A stretch of 30,959 nucleotides of DNA from Promethearchaeota archaeon (GCA_016839845.1 JAEOTL010000461.1:1-30959), one strand, 5' to 3'; shown: positions 1-8,075, counted from the first letter of the stretch. The notes: generated by a model not told the origin, from the letters alone. Numbers and translations are program-made.

Positions 1-230
1 TCAATAATAATGAAAATTGCTCTATTTATCTTATTCATAATATTCTGAGACTTGATGTAGGAATTATAATATTTCAAGAATTAAAAAGGATAATCTTATG
101 AAATATTCAACTCATCCAGATAAAACAATGAATATTTATGGAAATGGTTGATACAATTTTGGTTTAATCTTCGAGGATTTAAAGAAAGAGATAATTATGA
201 ATTGAGGATTAAGTAAGAAAGGATTTTAGA
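1..230. other. Intergenic, no gene recognised
   Basis: This AT-rich stretch precedes the tRNA. All frames are broken by frequent stops and I see no coding motif, RNA structure or repeat in it. It may hold the 3' flank of a gene lying to the left of the window. Confidence 0.5.
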
Positions 231-332
231 AGCCCCTGGTGGGAATTGAACCCACGGCCGGCAGATGTCATGGTTCTCTCAGTTTTTCGGGAGAATTACA
301 AGTCTGCTGCTCTACCACTAAGCCACAGAGGC
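231..332 (-). tRNA. tRNA-Thr (anticodon TGT), intron-containing
   Basis: The minus strand folds into a full cloverleaf. The acceptor stem is GCCTCTG/CAGGGGC with discriminator T73 (typical of archaeal tRNA-Thr). The D arm is GCTT/GAGC, the anticodon stem GCAGA/TCTGC, and the T arm GTGGG-TTCAATT-CCCAC. The 5' exon of the anticodon loop reads CTTGTA, giving anticodon TGT at 298-300. A 30-nt insertion separates position 37 from 38, the canonical site of archaeal introns cut by the splicing endonuclease. The 3' CCA is not encoded. A TATA-like element lies about 30 nt upstream. Confidence 0.93.
267..296 (-). other. tRNA intron at position 37/38
   Basis: Thirty bases interrupt the anticodon loop just after the nucleotide 3' of the TGT anticodon. 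Removing them restores a 7-nt loop and a perfect 5-bp anticodon stem. The intron contains the self-complementary arms TTCTC and GAGAA. I did not resolve a strict bulge-helix-bulge by eye, so the exact cut could shift by a base. Confidence 0.75.
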
Positions 333-360
333 AAAATAAGGTAATTTTGTACAAGTATCT

Positions 361-371
361 AATTTAAAAAT
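361..371 (-). promoter_or_regulatory. TATA-like box of the tRNA gene
   Basis: On the minus strand this reads TTTTTAAATT, centred roughly 34 nt upstream of the mature tRNA 5' end. That is the expected place for an archaeal TATA box giving a short 5' leader. The background is AT-rich, so confidence is moderate. Confidence 0.4.
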
Positions 372-504
372 TATTAATAAATTTTTAATTTTGTGCTTTC
401 AAAACTTGTAAATTATCAAGTTTTAAACAAAAAAAACCAACACAAATAATTAAATGTTAACTTATCTTTTTTGTACATAAAATACATTTAAACTTTGAAT
501 TAAA

Positions 505-855
505 TTGCCATTTACCAAAGAAGACGTAGTGAAATTAGCCTTTCGAATTTATAAAGAAAATGCGAGCGTCGAAAAGAATGTTCGGAGACTCGCAGAATTA
601 TGTGTCACAATAAATAAAAACGTAAAGAATGGTTATGACATTAAACCTTTAGAGAATGAATATTTAACATGGATTATTAGGGAGGATGTGAATGGTGAAT
701 TACTCAAACCTCCTGAAGATGAAGTGAAAGAAGTTGCTGAAATAATCTTTAGTGAGAATCCCTCGAAAAGCCAATTAGATTGGTATATTGCTGAAAAACA
801 ACTTCTCCTTAACGAGATTAAAAGTATTATAATTCAAAATCGAAAAAGTAGTTAA
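505..855 (+). CDS. Hypothetical alpha-helical protein, 116 aa
   Basis: The function is not recognised. The open frame begins with a TTG codon (reads MPFTKEDVVKLAF) and is rich in charged, helix-forming residues, with no transmembrane segment, cysteine motif or signal peptide. No ATG is available near this position and no clear Shine-Dalgarno lies upstream, so the start is uncertain; the message may be leaderless or nearly so. It lies between the divergent tRNA-Thr and the DNA polymerase gene, 159 nt before the latter and on the same strand. It could be an accessory gene unrelated to either neighbour. Confidence 0.6.
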   Translation: MPFTKEDVVKLAFRIYKENASVEKNVRRLAELCVTINKNVKNGYDIKPLENEYLTWIIREDVNGELLKPPEDEVKEVAEIIFSENPSKSQLDWYIAEKQLLLNEIKSIIIQNRKSS

Positions 856-982
856 ACCTCCCAAGAAATTATTCTTTTTTAATTCTTATATAATTCGATT
901 TGCTTTTGAGATTCCCATCAAAATGTTAAACTAGGAATAGTTGCTATTATAATAGTTATTATCCTACTTTATTATAGTTGAG

Positions 983-998
983 AATTTAAATTTATACC
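983..998 (+). promoter_or_regulatory. Putative promoter/TATA of the DNA polymerase gene
   Basis: An AATTTAAATTTATA block sits about 25 nt upstream of the polymerase ATG. It is followed by AAAAGGA (1001-1007), a Shine-Dalgarno-like sequence 7 nt before the start. The TATA is close enough that transcription may begin further upstream from another box. Confidence 0.3.
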
Positions 999-1014
999 TT
1001 AAAAGGATTACAAA

Positions 1015-3945
1015 ATGCCAGGTTCACAAAGAGGAAAAAAGAAACCTCCAGATGATAAAGCCCAGAAATCGCTTTTTTCTTTTGTAGAGGAAGATAAAAA
1101 GGAAAAGAAACCAGTTAAAGAGAAACCCAAAAAGAAACCGGAAGAAGAAGAAAAGCTTGAGGATGATATCGAGGTTATTAAAGAGGAAATTATTGAAAAA
1201 CCTTCAAAAGGAGATACAAAAAAAATCCCTCAAAAGAATTATTTTAAAGAGAAAGATGAGCCCTTCGGTTTAACAGAAGGAAATATTAAATTAAATAAAG
1301 TCCTAAGGGAAGGAGTTACATCAAAATATATTCGCTATCTAATTGAACGGGGAGACATTATTGAAAATTTAGAGAGGGGATTATTACTTGACGTTGATTA
1401 TGATGGGGGACAAAACAAGGCAATCTGTAAATTTTATGATTTACAAAGTGATGAGATTAAAATATGGATTGATACGACCGGTCATGAACCATATTGCCTC
1501 AGTAATGAGCCTATTTCAAAGTTAAAAAAGTTAAGATACTCTGACAAATCAAAGCAGGAGAAATTCTTGACTGATTATGAAGGATTCAATCGATTTGAAG
1601 AAGTTAAACGGTTTGATTTAATCAATGACATTGAAATTGAAATGACAAAGATATATGGAAAAACGCCGACAAATATTGGAGGCTCAGGAATCAATATCCG
1701 TAATATCTTAGGTACAAATGAGAAGAAAGCTTGGGAAGCAGATATTCGGTATCACTTAAATTATATATTTGATCGACAGTTAATTCCAGGATTAATATAT
1801 TCAGTGAAGGAGGGGAAACTTGAAAAACTAAATTTTGAGAAGCTCGATGATGAATCTCAGAAAATGGCAAGTGAGCTTCGTAACTTATTTAAAGATGAAT
1901 CTCCGGAGATTCAGGAATTCACCGAGGAATTTTTAGATATTTTCACCACCCCAATACCTGATGTTAAACGACTTGCGATGGATATCGAAGTTAAAGTAGG
2001 TGAACGAGATTTTAGAATCCCTGATCCTCGTCTAGCTCAACAAGAAGTCATTAGTATTTCTTTCGCAACGACTGATGGATTAAAACTAGTATACGTACTG
2101 GAGAGAGAAGGCTATTCATATAAGGGACTCCATAAGGATTTCCCATCAGATGCAAAAGTTTTTTTCTTCAAATCTGAAAAAAACTTGATGCAGGAAACAT
2201 TTCGATTGATGTGGGAATATCCTATAATCATCACGTTTAACGGGGATAATTTCGATTTGAATTATTTATTCCATCGAGCAGAAAAGTTAAAGATTCACAA
2301 GGATCTAAATCCAATCCATGTAAAACGAGGGTTTGGAATCATGGCTAAAGCCGAATGTGATTTACGAAAGGGGATTCACATAGATGTATTTAACTTATTC
2401 TTCAACCGGAGCATTTCTGGATATGCGTTTGGCGGAGCATATGAGAGTGCATCTTTAAATTCAATTAGTGCTGCGTTATTAGGGGAGGAGAAATATCAAC
2501 ATGAAGAGCTCATCCACGAAATGGAATATGACATTCTCACCTGGTATAATTTGAAGGATTCAATTTTAACTTTAGAGCTAACAAGATTTAATAACTCATT
2601 AGTCTGGAATCTGATAATTTTGTTATGCCGTATTACTAAAATGGGTATTCATGATATGGTTCGTCGTCAAATCTCAACATGGATACAAAACATATTCTAT
2701 TTTGAGCATCGAAGAAAAGAATATCTCATTCCTCATAGATCTGAAATAAGAGAATTAAAAGAAGGAGGACGACTATCTTCCAAGGCTGATGATGATAAGT
2801 ATATGGGTGCTTATGTCATACCTCCTGTTCCCGGAATCCATTTTGATGTAGTAGTGATGGATTTTGCCAGTCTATATCCTTCAATCATTAAAGAATACAA
2901 TATCTCATACGAGACAGTGTTATGTCCTCATAAAGATGATGAAGATAATCTAATAAAGGGAACACCCTATTATATTTGTACTCATAAAATGGGGATCTTT
3001 TCATATGTAGTCGGGTTTTTCCGCGATATTCGTGTTAAATACTTTAAACCAAAATCAAGTGATAAGAATTTATCTGAAAAACAACGCAGTTATTATCAAA
3101 CTATCCAACAAGCGCTTAAAGTGTTTATTAATGCATCCTATGGTGTTTTCGGTTCACTTAATTTCCCACTGCATTGCCTACCTGTAGCAGAAAGCATCAC
3201 TGGAATTGGGCAATATTCTATTAAGCAAACTATTAAAAAAGCTGAGGAGCTGGGGATAAAAGTTTTGTATGGGGATACTGATTCCGTTTTTCTATTAAAT
3301 CCATCCAAGGATCAGATGACTGAAATATCTAATTGGAGTAAAAAAGAGCTTGATCTCGATTTGGAGGAAGAAAAAACTTATCAATTCTTAGCCCTTTCGG
3401 ATCGAAAGAAAAATTACATTGGGATTTATAAAAATACTAGATATACGGATATCAAGGGACTCGTTGCAAAAAAGAAAAACACCCCTGAATTTATTAAGAA
3501 AGCCTTTAGTGAAATGATAGAAATCTTAAAAGAGATAACCAATAATGAAGAATTTTCAAAAGCTAGAAATGAGATTATCGAAATTGTGAAAGGAAATCTA
3601 AAAAAAATTGGAAAACCAAACACCTTTACATTGGACGACTATGCAATAAATATTGGGCTGCAGAAAAACCTTAAAGATTATACTAAGGTAATCCCTCAAC
3701 ATGTAAAAGCCGCTCGAGATCTCAAAGCAGCCACAGGGAAAACCTATCAAAAAGGTGAGACAATAAGTTTTATTAAGAGTAAAGGACCAATCGGAGCAAA
3801 AGCCATTGAAATCGCAAAATTACAAGATATTGATCCTAAAAAATATAAAGAGTTGTTAAAATCTGCTTTAGAACAAGTCTTAGATGCTCTTGGAATTACG
3901 TTTGAAGAGATTAAAGGAATAAAAAAAATGGATGCATTCTTTTAG
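1015..3945 (+). CDS. polB: Family B DNA polymerase with 3'-5' exonuclease
   Basis: This is a replicative or repair DNA polymerase of family B, 976 aa. The proofreading exonuclease shows Exo I DIE (D323, E325), Exo II NGDNFD (409-414) and Exo III YNLKD (Y511, D515). The polymerase palm and fingers show motif A DFASLYPSII (D616), motif B KVFINASYG (K702-G710) and motif C YGDTDS (D754, D756). All catalytic carboxylates are present, so the enzyme should be active. Residues 1 to about 80 are a low-complexity Lys/Glu/Pro extension containing QKSLFSFV (17-24), which resembles a PCNA-interacting (PIP) box. The extreme C-terminus IKKMDAFF is a second PIP-like sequence. The ATG is preceded by AAAAGGA. 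The length exceeds the roughly 780-aa minimal archaeal PolB because of the N-terminal extension and internal insertions. Confidence 0.95.
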   Translation: MPGSQRGKKKPPDDKAQKSLFSFVEEDKKEKKPVKEKPKKKPEEEEKLEDDIEVIKEEIIEKPSKGDTKKIPQKNYFKEKDEPFGLTEGNIKLNKVLREGVTSKYIRYLIERGDIIENLERGLLLDVDYDGGQNKAICKFYDLQSDEIKIWIDTTGHEPYCLSNEPISKLKKLRYSDKSKQEKFLTDYEGFNRFEEVKRFDLINDIEIEMTKIYGKTPTNIGGSGINIRNILGTNEKKAWEADIRYHLNYIFDRQLIPGLIYSVKEGKLEKLNFEKLDDESQKMASELRNLFKDESPEIQEFTEEFLDIFTTPIPDVKRLAMDIEVKVGERDFRIPDPRLAQQEVISISFATTDGLKLVYVLEREGYSYKGLHKDFPSDAKVFFFKSEKNLMQETFRLMWEYPIIITFNGDNFDLNYLFHRAEKLKIHKDLNPIHVKRGFGIMAKAECDLRKGIHIDVFNLFFNRSISGYAFGGAYESASLNSISAALLGEEKYQHEELIHEMEYDILTWYNLKDSILTLELTRFNNSLVWNLIILLCRITKMGIHDMVRRQISTWIQNIFYFEHRRKEYLIPHRSEIRELKEGGRLSSKADDDKYMGAYVIPPVPGIHFDVVVMDFASLYPSIIKEYNISYETVLCPHKDDEDNLIKGTPYYICTHKMGIFSYVVGFFRDIRVKYFKPKSSDKNLSEKQRSYYQTIQQALKVFINASYGVFGSLNFPLHCLPVAESITGIGQYSIKQTIKKAEELGIKVLYGDTDSVFLLNPSKDQMTEISNWSKKELDLDLEEEKTYQFLALSDRKKNYIGIYKNTRYTDIKGLVAKKKNTPEFIKKAFSEMIEILKEITNNEEFSKARNEIIEIVKGNLKKIGKPNTFTLDDYAINIGLQKNLKDYTKVIPQHVKAARDLKAATGKTYQKGETISFIKSKGPIGAKAIEIAKLQDIDPKKYKELLKSALEQVLDALGITFEEIKGIKKMDAFF

Positions 3946-3991
3946 CTCATCTAATATTCAAAAAAGAATAAAAAAATGATTTTAGAATATT

Positions 3992-4405
3992 TTATTTTTT
4001 ACTAAACTCGCTTGGATTACCGCCAGCTTGAAGATATTCCGCGTACTTTTTAAGGCTTTTAAGCAACATCTCCCCCGCAATCCCAAGAAGAGCTTCTTGA
4101 CTGGCATCATCAAACTCCGCCCAAATCGTTGCTTCTACTACATCTCCCTTAGGTTTCAACACATATCCTAGGCTTGTCATGGGGCTTCCTTCTTGAGTAG
4201 CAGATAAACTCTCCGGGGGATTTGTCTCCAGGCGGGTAGATGTAATATCTCCCACGTTCGTTTTAAAGAAATAATTACCCGGGCCTAGCTCGGTAACCTC
4301 ATTTACTACTATATTCCAGCGAGCATAATCTCGATCCTCATCAACAATTTTGAAAATCATATCTTGAGGAGCTGAAATATCTACTGTTTTCTCAACTCGA
4401 GGCAT
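3992..4405 (-). CDS. SRPBCC (START-like) family protein, 137 aa
   Basis: The start MPRVEKTVDISAPQDMIF is the classic first strand of the SRPBCC/polyketide-cyclase fold. It is followed by the helix-kink segment VDEDRDYARWN, a run of beta strands, and a long C-terminal helix (GEMLLKSLKKYAEYL) that closes the hydrophobic pocket. Such proteins bind hydrophobic ligands, but the ligand cannot be read from sequence. The gene converges on polB with a 46-nt gap. It has its own promoter (TTTATAAATT) with an unusual palindrome between the promoter and the ATG, so it is probably monocistronic and possibly regulated. A role in lipid handling is suggested only by the downstream lipid-type genes. Confidence 0.8.
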   Translation of the reverse strand: MPRVEKTVDISAPQDMIFKIVDEDRDYARWNIVVNEVTELGPGNYFFKTNVGDITSTRLETNPPESLSATQEGSPMTSLGYVLKPKGDVVEATIWAEFDDASQEALLGIAGEMLLKSLKKYAEYLQAGGNPSEFSKK

Positions 4406-4420
4406 TTTTATCGCACCTAT

Positions 4421-4446
4421 TTACAAATTATTACAAATTTGTGTAA
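4421..4446. promoter_or_regulatory. Putative operator: TTACAAATT repeat with ACAAATTTGT palindrome
   Basis: TTACAAATT occurs twice in tandem (from 4421 and from 4431). The second copy forms the perfect 10-bp palindrome ACAAATTTGT (4433-4442), flanked by TTAC and GTGTAA. It lies at the predicted transcription start of the SRPBCC gene, a position where archaeal repressors commonly bind. The regulator is unknown. Confidence 0.4.
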
Positions 4447-4464
4447 GTATTTGTAGAGCGCAAG

Positions 4465-4474
4465 AATTTATAAA
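4465..4474 (-). promoter_or_regulatory. TATA box of the SRPBCC gene
   Basis: On the minus strand the sequence is TTTATAAATT, a near-consensus archaeal TATA box about 65 nt upstream of the ATG. Transcription is expected to start near 4440-4445, inside or next to the ACAAATTTGT palindrome. Confidence 0.55.
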
Positions 4475-4497
4475 CGTTTATTTTTTCTAAACAATCT

Positions 4498-5580
4498 CTA
4501 TATTAATAAATAGAGAGATCCCATTACCAAAGCGCAGAAGATGGGATTTAAAATATTGTCATCTACTTTTAGATTTAAAAGATCAATTATAAAAAAAGTA
4601 ATTCCTCCACTAATAGCAATACCAATAATTTTAATGATATGAACTGTCTCCCCAAACATCAATATGAATCCGAATCCTATTGCAAAGGATGCTATAAACC
4701 CCGCAATATATCCGATAACTGTTTTCTCTGACGATTTCGGAAATGTAATTTTTCCGAACCTTAATCCGAAAACAGAAGCCGCTCCGTCTCCCACTGTTGC
4801 TATTAATATAGCTGATGCAAAAATACAAAAAGGGAAAAAGAATATTGGGACAAAGGAGAGCACCAAGACCGTTGGACGTATAAATTCGAAATTTTCCCTG
4901 CGTTTCATAGACTTAGTCAGGAGATTTAGAACATTATCTGGAATTAAATAGAACAAACTTCTATTTTTGAATACATATGATAATCTCACATAATCTAATG
5001 CTGCAAATATTAATATTCCCGAATATCCTGCTGTTAAAATTAGAAATCGACCAAACTCCTCTCCCGTTATTCCCCATTCTACATTCATTTTCCATAATCC
5101 CTCCCAAATATAAACCGCAAAAATCCAAAGAAGAATGACGATCCCCGCGGGGAATAAATGAAGTGCTTTTCGATGGAGGTCTGTGTTAAACTTCGAAGAA
5201 TTGTTATTTGAAAAGGTATCTTTTCGAGCATCAAAGGCTTCCAAAAAAGCATGGATATTTCTTTTTTTCTTAATGTCTGGGTGTTTCTTTACAACAATCC
5301 TAGCTTGGTAAATTAAAATCAAGAATATCAAAATGGGAGTAAAAATGCAGATAAAAAGCATCGACACGATTTGAAAGAATTTGATATTTGGGCTATAAGA
5401 AGAAAAGAAAATCGGATACAGCCCTCCCGCGAGAAACCATAAAATCATGGTTAAAATACTGTTAGTAAAATTATGATTTTCAGGATATTTCTTATTTAAT
5501 CTAATTGCATAATAAAATAATCCAGTTCCGCTCAGAATAAATAAGATGACTACTGGGAAAGAAACCAAGTCATATATCAT
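4498..5580 (-). CDS. CTP-dependent lipid kinase-like membrane protein (dolichol/phytol/diacylglycerol kinase family)
   Basis: This 360-aa polytopic membrane protein has about nine to ten hydrophobic segments. The conserved cytosolic motifs of the SEC59/DGK1/VTE5 family (CTP-dependent polyprenol, diacylglycerol and phytol kinases, related to CDP-diglyceride synthases) are visible. They are HRKALHLFPAG (137-146), GDGAASVFGLRFGK (264-277), SEKTVIG (284-290) and the terminal DDNILNPIFCAL. The likely reaction is phosphorylation of an isoprenoid or diradylglycerol alcohol, or cytidylyl transfer; the substrate cannot be assigned. The first ~100 residues add four extra TM helices. It is on the same strand as a tiny membrane protein and the Tes-like gene, consistent with a membrane-lipid neighbourhood. 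Confidence 0.8.
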   Translation of the reverse strand: MIYDLVSFPVVILFILSGTGLFYYAIRLNKKYPENHNFTNSILTMILWFLAGGLYPIFFSSYSPNIKFFQIVSMLFICIFTPILIFLILIYQARIVVKKHPDIKKKRNIHAFLEAFDARKDTFSNNNSSKFNTDLHRKALHLFPAGIVILLWIFAVYIWEGLWKMNVEWGITGEEFGRFLILTAGYSGILIFAALDYVRLSYVFKNRSLFYLIPDNVLNLLTKSMKRRENFEFIRPTVLVLSFVPIFFFPFCIFASAILIATVGDGAASVFGLRFGKITFPKSSEKTVIGYIAGFIASFAIGFGFILMFGETVHIIKIIGIAISGGITFFIIDLLNLKVDDNILNPIFCALVMGSLYLLI

Positions 5581-5640
5581 GATATCTTTAAGTAAAAAGC
5601 TATTAAAAAAATATCTTATGGATATATTTTTTCATTATAG

Positions 5641-5660
5641 TCAAAAAAAAAGAAAATTGG
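5641..5660 (-). terminator. Poly-T terminator after the small membrane protein
   Basis: On the minus strand, a run of nine T (5643-5651) within a T-rich stretch lies about 20 nt past the stop of the gene ending at 5674. This is a typical archaeal oligo-T termination signal. It also separates that gene from the lipid-kinase-like gene. Confidence 0.5.
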
Positions 5661-5673
5661 AATTTGAAGCTAA

Positions 5674-5868
5674 TTAGGTCACGAACTTAATAATCACTAA
5701 TACCCCAATGATTATTAAAATAATTGCGATCAGCAAAAGAATCCCTTCAGAAAGCAATTGAAAAGAAGCCCACTCAATAATTACTATCCAGAGGAAGATA
5801 ATACCCAATACTATCAGAATTATCCCAATTAAGATCAATACCAGACTTGATTTCATACTTGTTTTCAT
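5674..5868 (-). CDS. Small two-TM membrane protein, 64 aa
   Basis: Almost the whole protein is hydrophobic. Residues 8-31 and 37-61 form two transmembrane helices separated by a short loop (EWASFQLLSEG), with a basic N-terminus MKTSMKSS and a short KFVT tail. No enzymatic motif is present. A second ATG at codon 5 is an alternative start. Such short double-helix proteins often associate with larger membrane proteins. Here it is followed by its own oligo-T terminator, so it is probably transcribed separately from the lipid-kinase-like gene. Confidence 0.6.
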   Translation of the reverse strand: MKTSMKSSLVLILIGIILIVLGIIFLWIVIIEWASFQLLSEGILLLIAIILIIIGVLVIIKFVT

Positions 5869-5999
5869 GGTTAGTCACTTCTTGGTATACATACTAAGAT
5901 CACAAATTCCTTTTTAGTTTTAATTCTTCTTTTAGTTACTTCTCTATCAAAGAGAGAATATCCTAAAAATAATAAAATAAGGAAAATAAAAAATTAAAA

Positions 6000-6287
6000 T
6001 TATAAACCTATTAAAAGGGCACTGTCTAATATATCATGGATCTTTTTTAGGTTTTCTTCACCTATCACTTCGTCAACCTTTACTTTGAGATCTAACAGGA
6101 CTCCGAAGGTTGAGACCAGTGTGTTTTGTACGAGGTTATTGAACACACTTTTCTCTGCATTTTTGTTTTTGAATTCTTTGACGCGATCGAGCATTATCTC
6201 TTCGTATTCTTTGGCGGTGGTGGTTTTTAATTCGACTAGCTTACGGATTTTCATCCCATCATTATCTTCTATAAGTTCGTCAGACAT
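6000..6287 (-). CDS. Hypothetical 95-aa protein translationally coupled to the Tes-like gene
   Basis: The protein is not recognised. It is soluble and helix-rich (LKTTTAKEYEEIMLDRVKEF and a C-terminal amphipathic region ending DSALLIGL) and has no cysteines, so it is not an Fe-S protein itself. Its ATG follows the stop codon of the radical SAM gene with no intervening base. A strong Shine-Dalgarno (GGAGGAGGA on the minus strand) lies inside the last codons of that gene, so the two are almost certainly co-translated. This suggests a partner or stabilising subunit of the enzyme. A downstream ATG at codon 12 is possible but less well placed. Confidence 0.75.
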   Translation of the reverse strand: MSDELIEDNDGMKIRKLVELKTTTAKEYEEIMLDRVKEFKNKNAEKSVFNNLVQNTLVSTFGVLLDLKVKVDEVIGEENLKKIHDILDSALLIGL

Positions 6288-8024
6288 TTATTTGTCCTCC
6301 TCCTTCTTTGTTCCGCCGTTTCGTGCTACTAAAGGTTTAGTTTCAATAGATTCTTGACCCGTGGTCGTATCGAATTCATTCCTCACCTTTGCTGTGATTT
6401 CTTTTGCGACTTGTTTTTCGATCTCAGGCCTGTGGATTGAATTCATAGTGCAGAAACTTACCTCTTTGACTGTCTCATCGGGCATCGCTACACCAAAATG
6501 CACAATGCATCTCTTAGCTCTTTCAAGATCCATATTATAGGCATCTTGAAAATGCATCGAACTTAATAATAATGTTCCATAACTAAAAGAGCTAATGCTT
6601 TCCCAGTCACCATTTATTAGCACTCTGCTAAACATTTCCATAAGTTTACCTGGCTTTTTGGCATATTGAAGGACACCTAATAAGAAACGTGCTCGAAGTT
6701 GAGTCTTGTCTACGAAGTTTAAGCCTTTGTCAAGTGTTTTCCCAAAATCCCCTAATAAGCCTTCAAAGAGCTTTAAAGGCTGTTTCTCCTTATGTTTGAT
6801 TTTTTCCCAGAATTTATTGGCAAAGTCTATGACTTTTAACGGATCGAAGTAGTCCATAATGGGCATCATTTCACCTGTATCTGGATCAATGGCCATATAA
6901 CTTGCAAACCCACAATCAGGATGGCAAGTAAATTCAATAGGTTCAACATCAGCAAGATAAGCAATAACGCGCCCCATTTCTACGATGGTTGAAAGTGGAT
7001 ACCACGAATTTTCCATACCAATTTTTCCACCCGTCTGTTGTTCGATTGCCTTGAGAACGTCAGCATTAGTGATCCGCAGTTCTTCACGTTCCTCAAAGGC
7101 TATGCGCCCACATAAAGAAACAGGTTGAAAAGTTATACCTCGCACTACATCTATATTATCTATAGCGTATTGGATAATATTTCCAACCTCTATATCTGTG
7201 ACTCCTTTAGCGATGGTTGCGACCAAAACCGCAGAGTTAAGTCCTGCTGTTCTACAGTTTTCAATAACTCGTTGTTTATAAGACATTAGATTTTTAATTC
7301 CACGAGTTTTTTCGTAGGTCACATCATTTATGCCATCAAACTGGAAGTAAAGGGTGTCTAAACCCATTTCCTTGCATTTCTTAGTAAATTCTAAGCCCCC
7401 CTTTTTCCTTTGAAATCCATAACCATTTGTGGCTACGATAACTTCCTTAAAACCGTTATCCTTGGCCATCTTACAGATTTCAGGAAAGTCCTTCCTAACG
7501 GTAGGTTCCCCGCCAGTAAACATTATTGCTACTGCGGGCATTGGTTTACTTCTGAAATGCTTCATTACTCTATCAATTTCTTCAAGGCTTGGTTCCACTA
7601 GATATCCTGATTGAAGCACATTAGCATAGCAGAAGTTGCAATTAAAATTACATCGATTAGTGAGATCTATTAAAGCAAGTGAGCACGTTGAAATGTGCTG
7701 TTCACACAACCCACAGTTATAAGGACAACCCCTTGGATCTTCACCTACAAAATCTGGTGGATTAGTTTCACCATCTTTATCAAATTGCCAAACAATGTTC
7801 CCATCTTTATCTTTAATAGCATAATGAGTCCATTTATAGTATTTAGCAGAACTACTGAGTAAATCCTTAAAATCACCGTGATCCTCACAGTTTTTTCGCA
7901 TCCAAATTTGCTCGTCTTCTTCATAAATTTCAGCAGCGATGGGTTGCAGACATTCCGGACAGATACTCTGTGTTTTCCGATAGTATGGTTCATTTAAATA
8001 TTCGTCATCGTCTAAGTGGTACAT
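6288..8024 (-). CDS. tes: Tes-like radical SAM protein (tetraether lipid synthase family)
   Basis: This 578-aa radical SAM enzyme has a CxxxCxxC cluster motif at C125/C129/C132 and the SAM-binding GGEP at 171-174. Ahead of it is an N-terminal cysteine module (CPEC at 22-25, then C46 and H49) of rubredoxin-knuckle type. A second cysteine set, GCPYNCGLC (100-107), and C114 follow. Later cysteines such as FTCHPDCGF may hold auxiliary clusters. This architecture, the length, and phrases such as TGGEPTVR and DVVRGITFQPVSLCGR match the archaeal family containing tetraether synthase (MJ0619/MA_1486 type). That enzyme joins two archaeol lipids through biphytanyl C-C bonds. A related family member with another lipid or pterin substrate is possible. 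A TATA box is visible upstream, and the gene is directly coupled to a 95-aa partner. Confidence 0.75.
   Translation of the reverse strand: MYHLDDDEYLNEPYYRKTQSICPECLQPIAAEIYEEDEQIWMRKNCEDHGDFKDLLSSSAKYYKWTHYAIKDKDGNIVWQFDKDGETNPPDFVGEDPRGCPYNCGLCEQHISTCSLALIDLTNRCNFNCNFCYANVLQSGYLVEPSLEEIDRVMKHFRSKPMPAVAIMFTGGEPTVRKDFPEICKMAKDNGFKEVIVATNGYGFQRKKGGLEFTKKCKEMGLDTLYFQFDGINDVTYEKTRGIKNLMSYKQRVIENCRTAGLNSAVLVATIAKGVTDIEVGNIIQYAIDNIDVVRGITFQPVSLCGRIAFEEREELRITNADVLKAIEQQTGGKIGMENSWYPLSTIVEMGRVIAYLADVEPIEFTCHPDCGFASYMAIDPDTGEMMPIMDYFDPLKVIDFANKFWEKIKHKEKQPLKLFEGLLGDFGKTLDKGLNFVDKTQLRARFLLGVLQYAKKPGKLMEMFSRVLINGDWESISSFSYGTLLLSSMHFQDAYNMDLERAKRCIVHFGVAMPDETVKEVSFCTMNSIHRPEIEKQVAKEITAKVRNEFDTTTGQESIETKPLVARNGGTKKEEDK
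6295..6303 (-). promoter_or_regulatory. Strong Shine-Dalgarno for the coupled 95-aa gene
   Basis: GGAGGAGGA on the minus strand, overlapping the end of the radical SAM reading frame and 7 nt from the next ATG. It is among the best ribosome binding sites in the window and implies coupled, high-level translation of the small downstream protein. Confidence 0.6.
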
Positions 8025-8064
8025 TTTTTGTAAACACCAATTTTATTAACTATTTATTAAAATA

Positions 8065-8075
8065 CTTATTTATAC
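8065..8075 (-). promoter_or_regulatory. TATA box of the Tes-like operon
   Basis: GTATAAATAAG on the minus strand, centred about 46 nt upstream of the ATG, predicts a short leader of about 20 nt. The remaining region to 8280 shows only AT-rich sequence and a short duplicated AGTAAAGT (8139-8153). Confidence 0.5.

Noticed and set aside
4664..4951. Open frame antisense to the lipid-kinase-like gene
   Set aside because: It mirrors a gene with clear family motifs on the other strand; no independent evidence.
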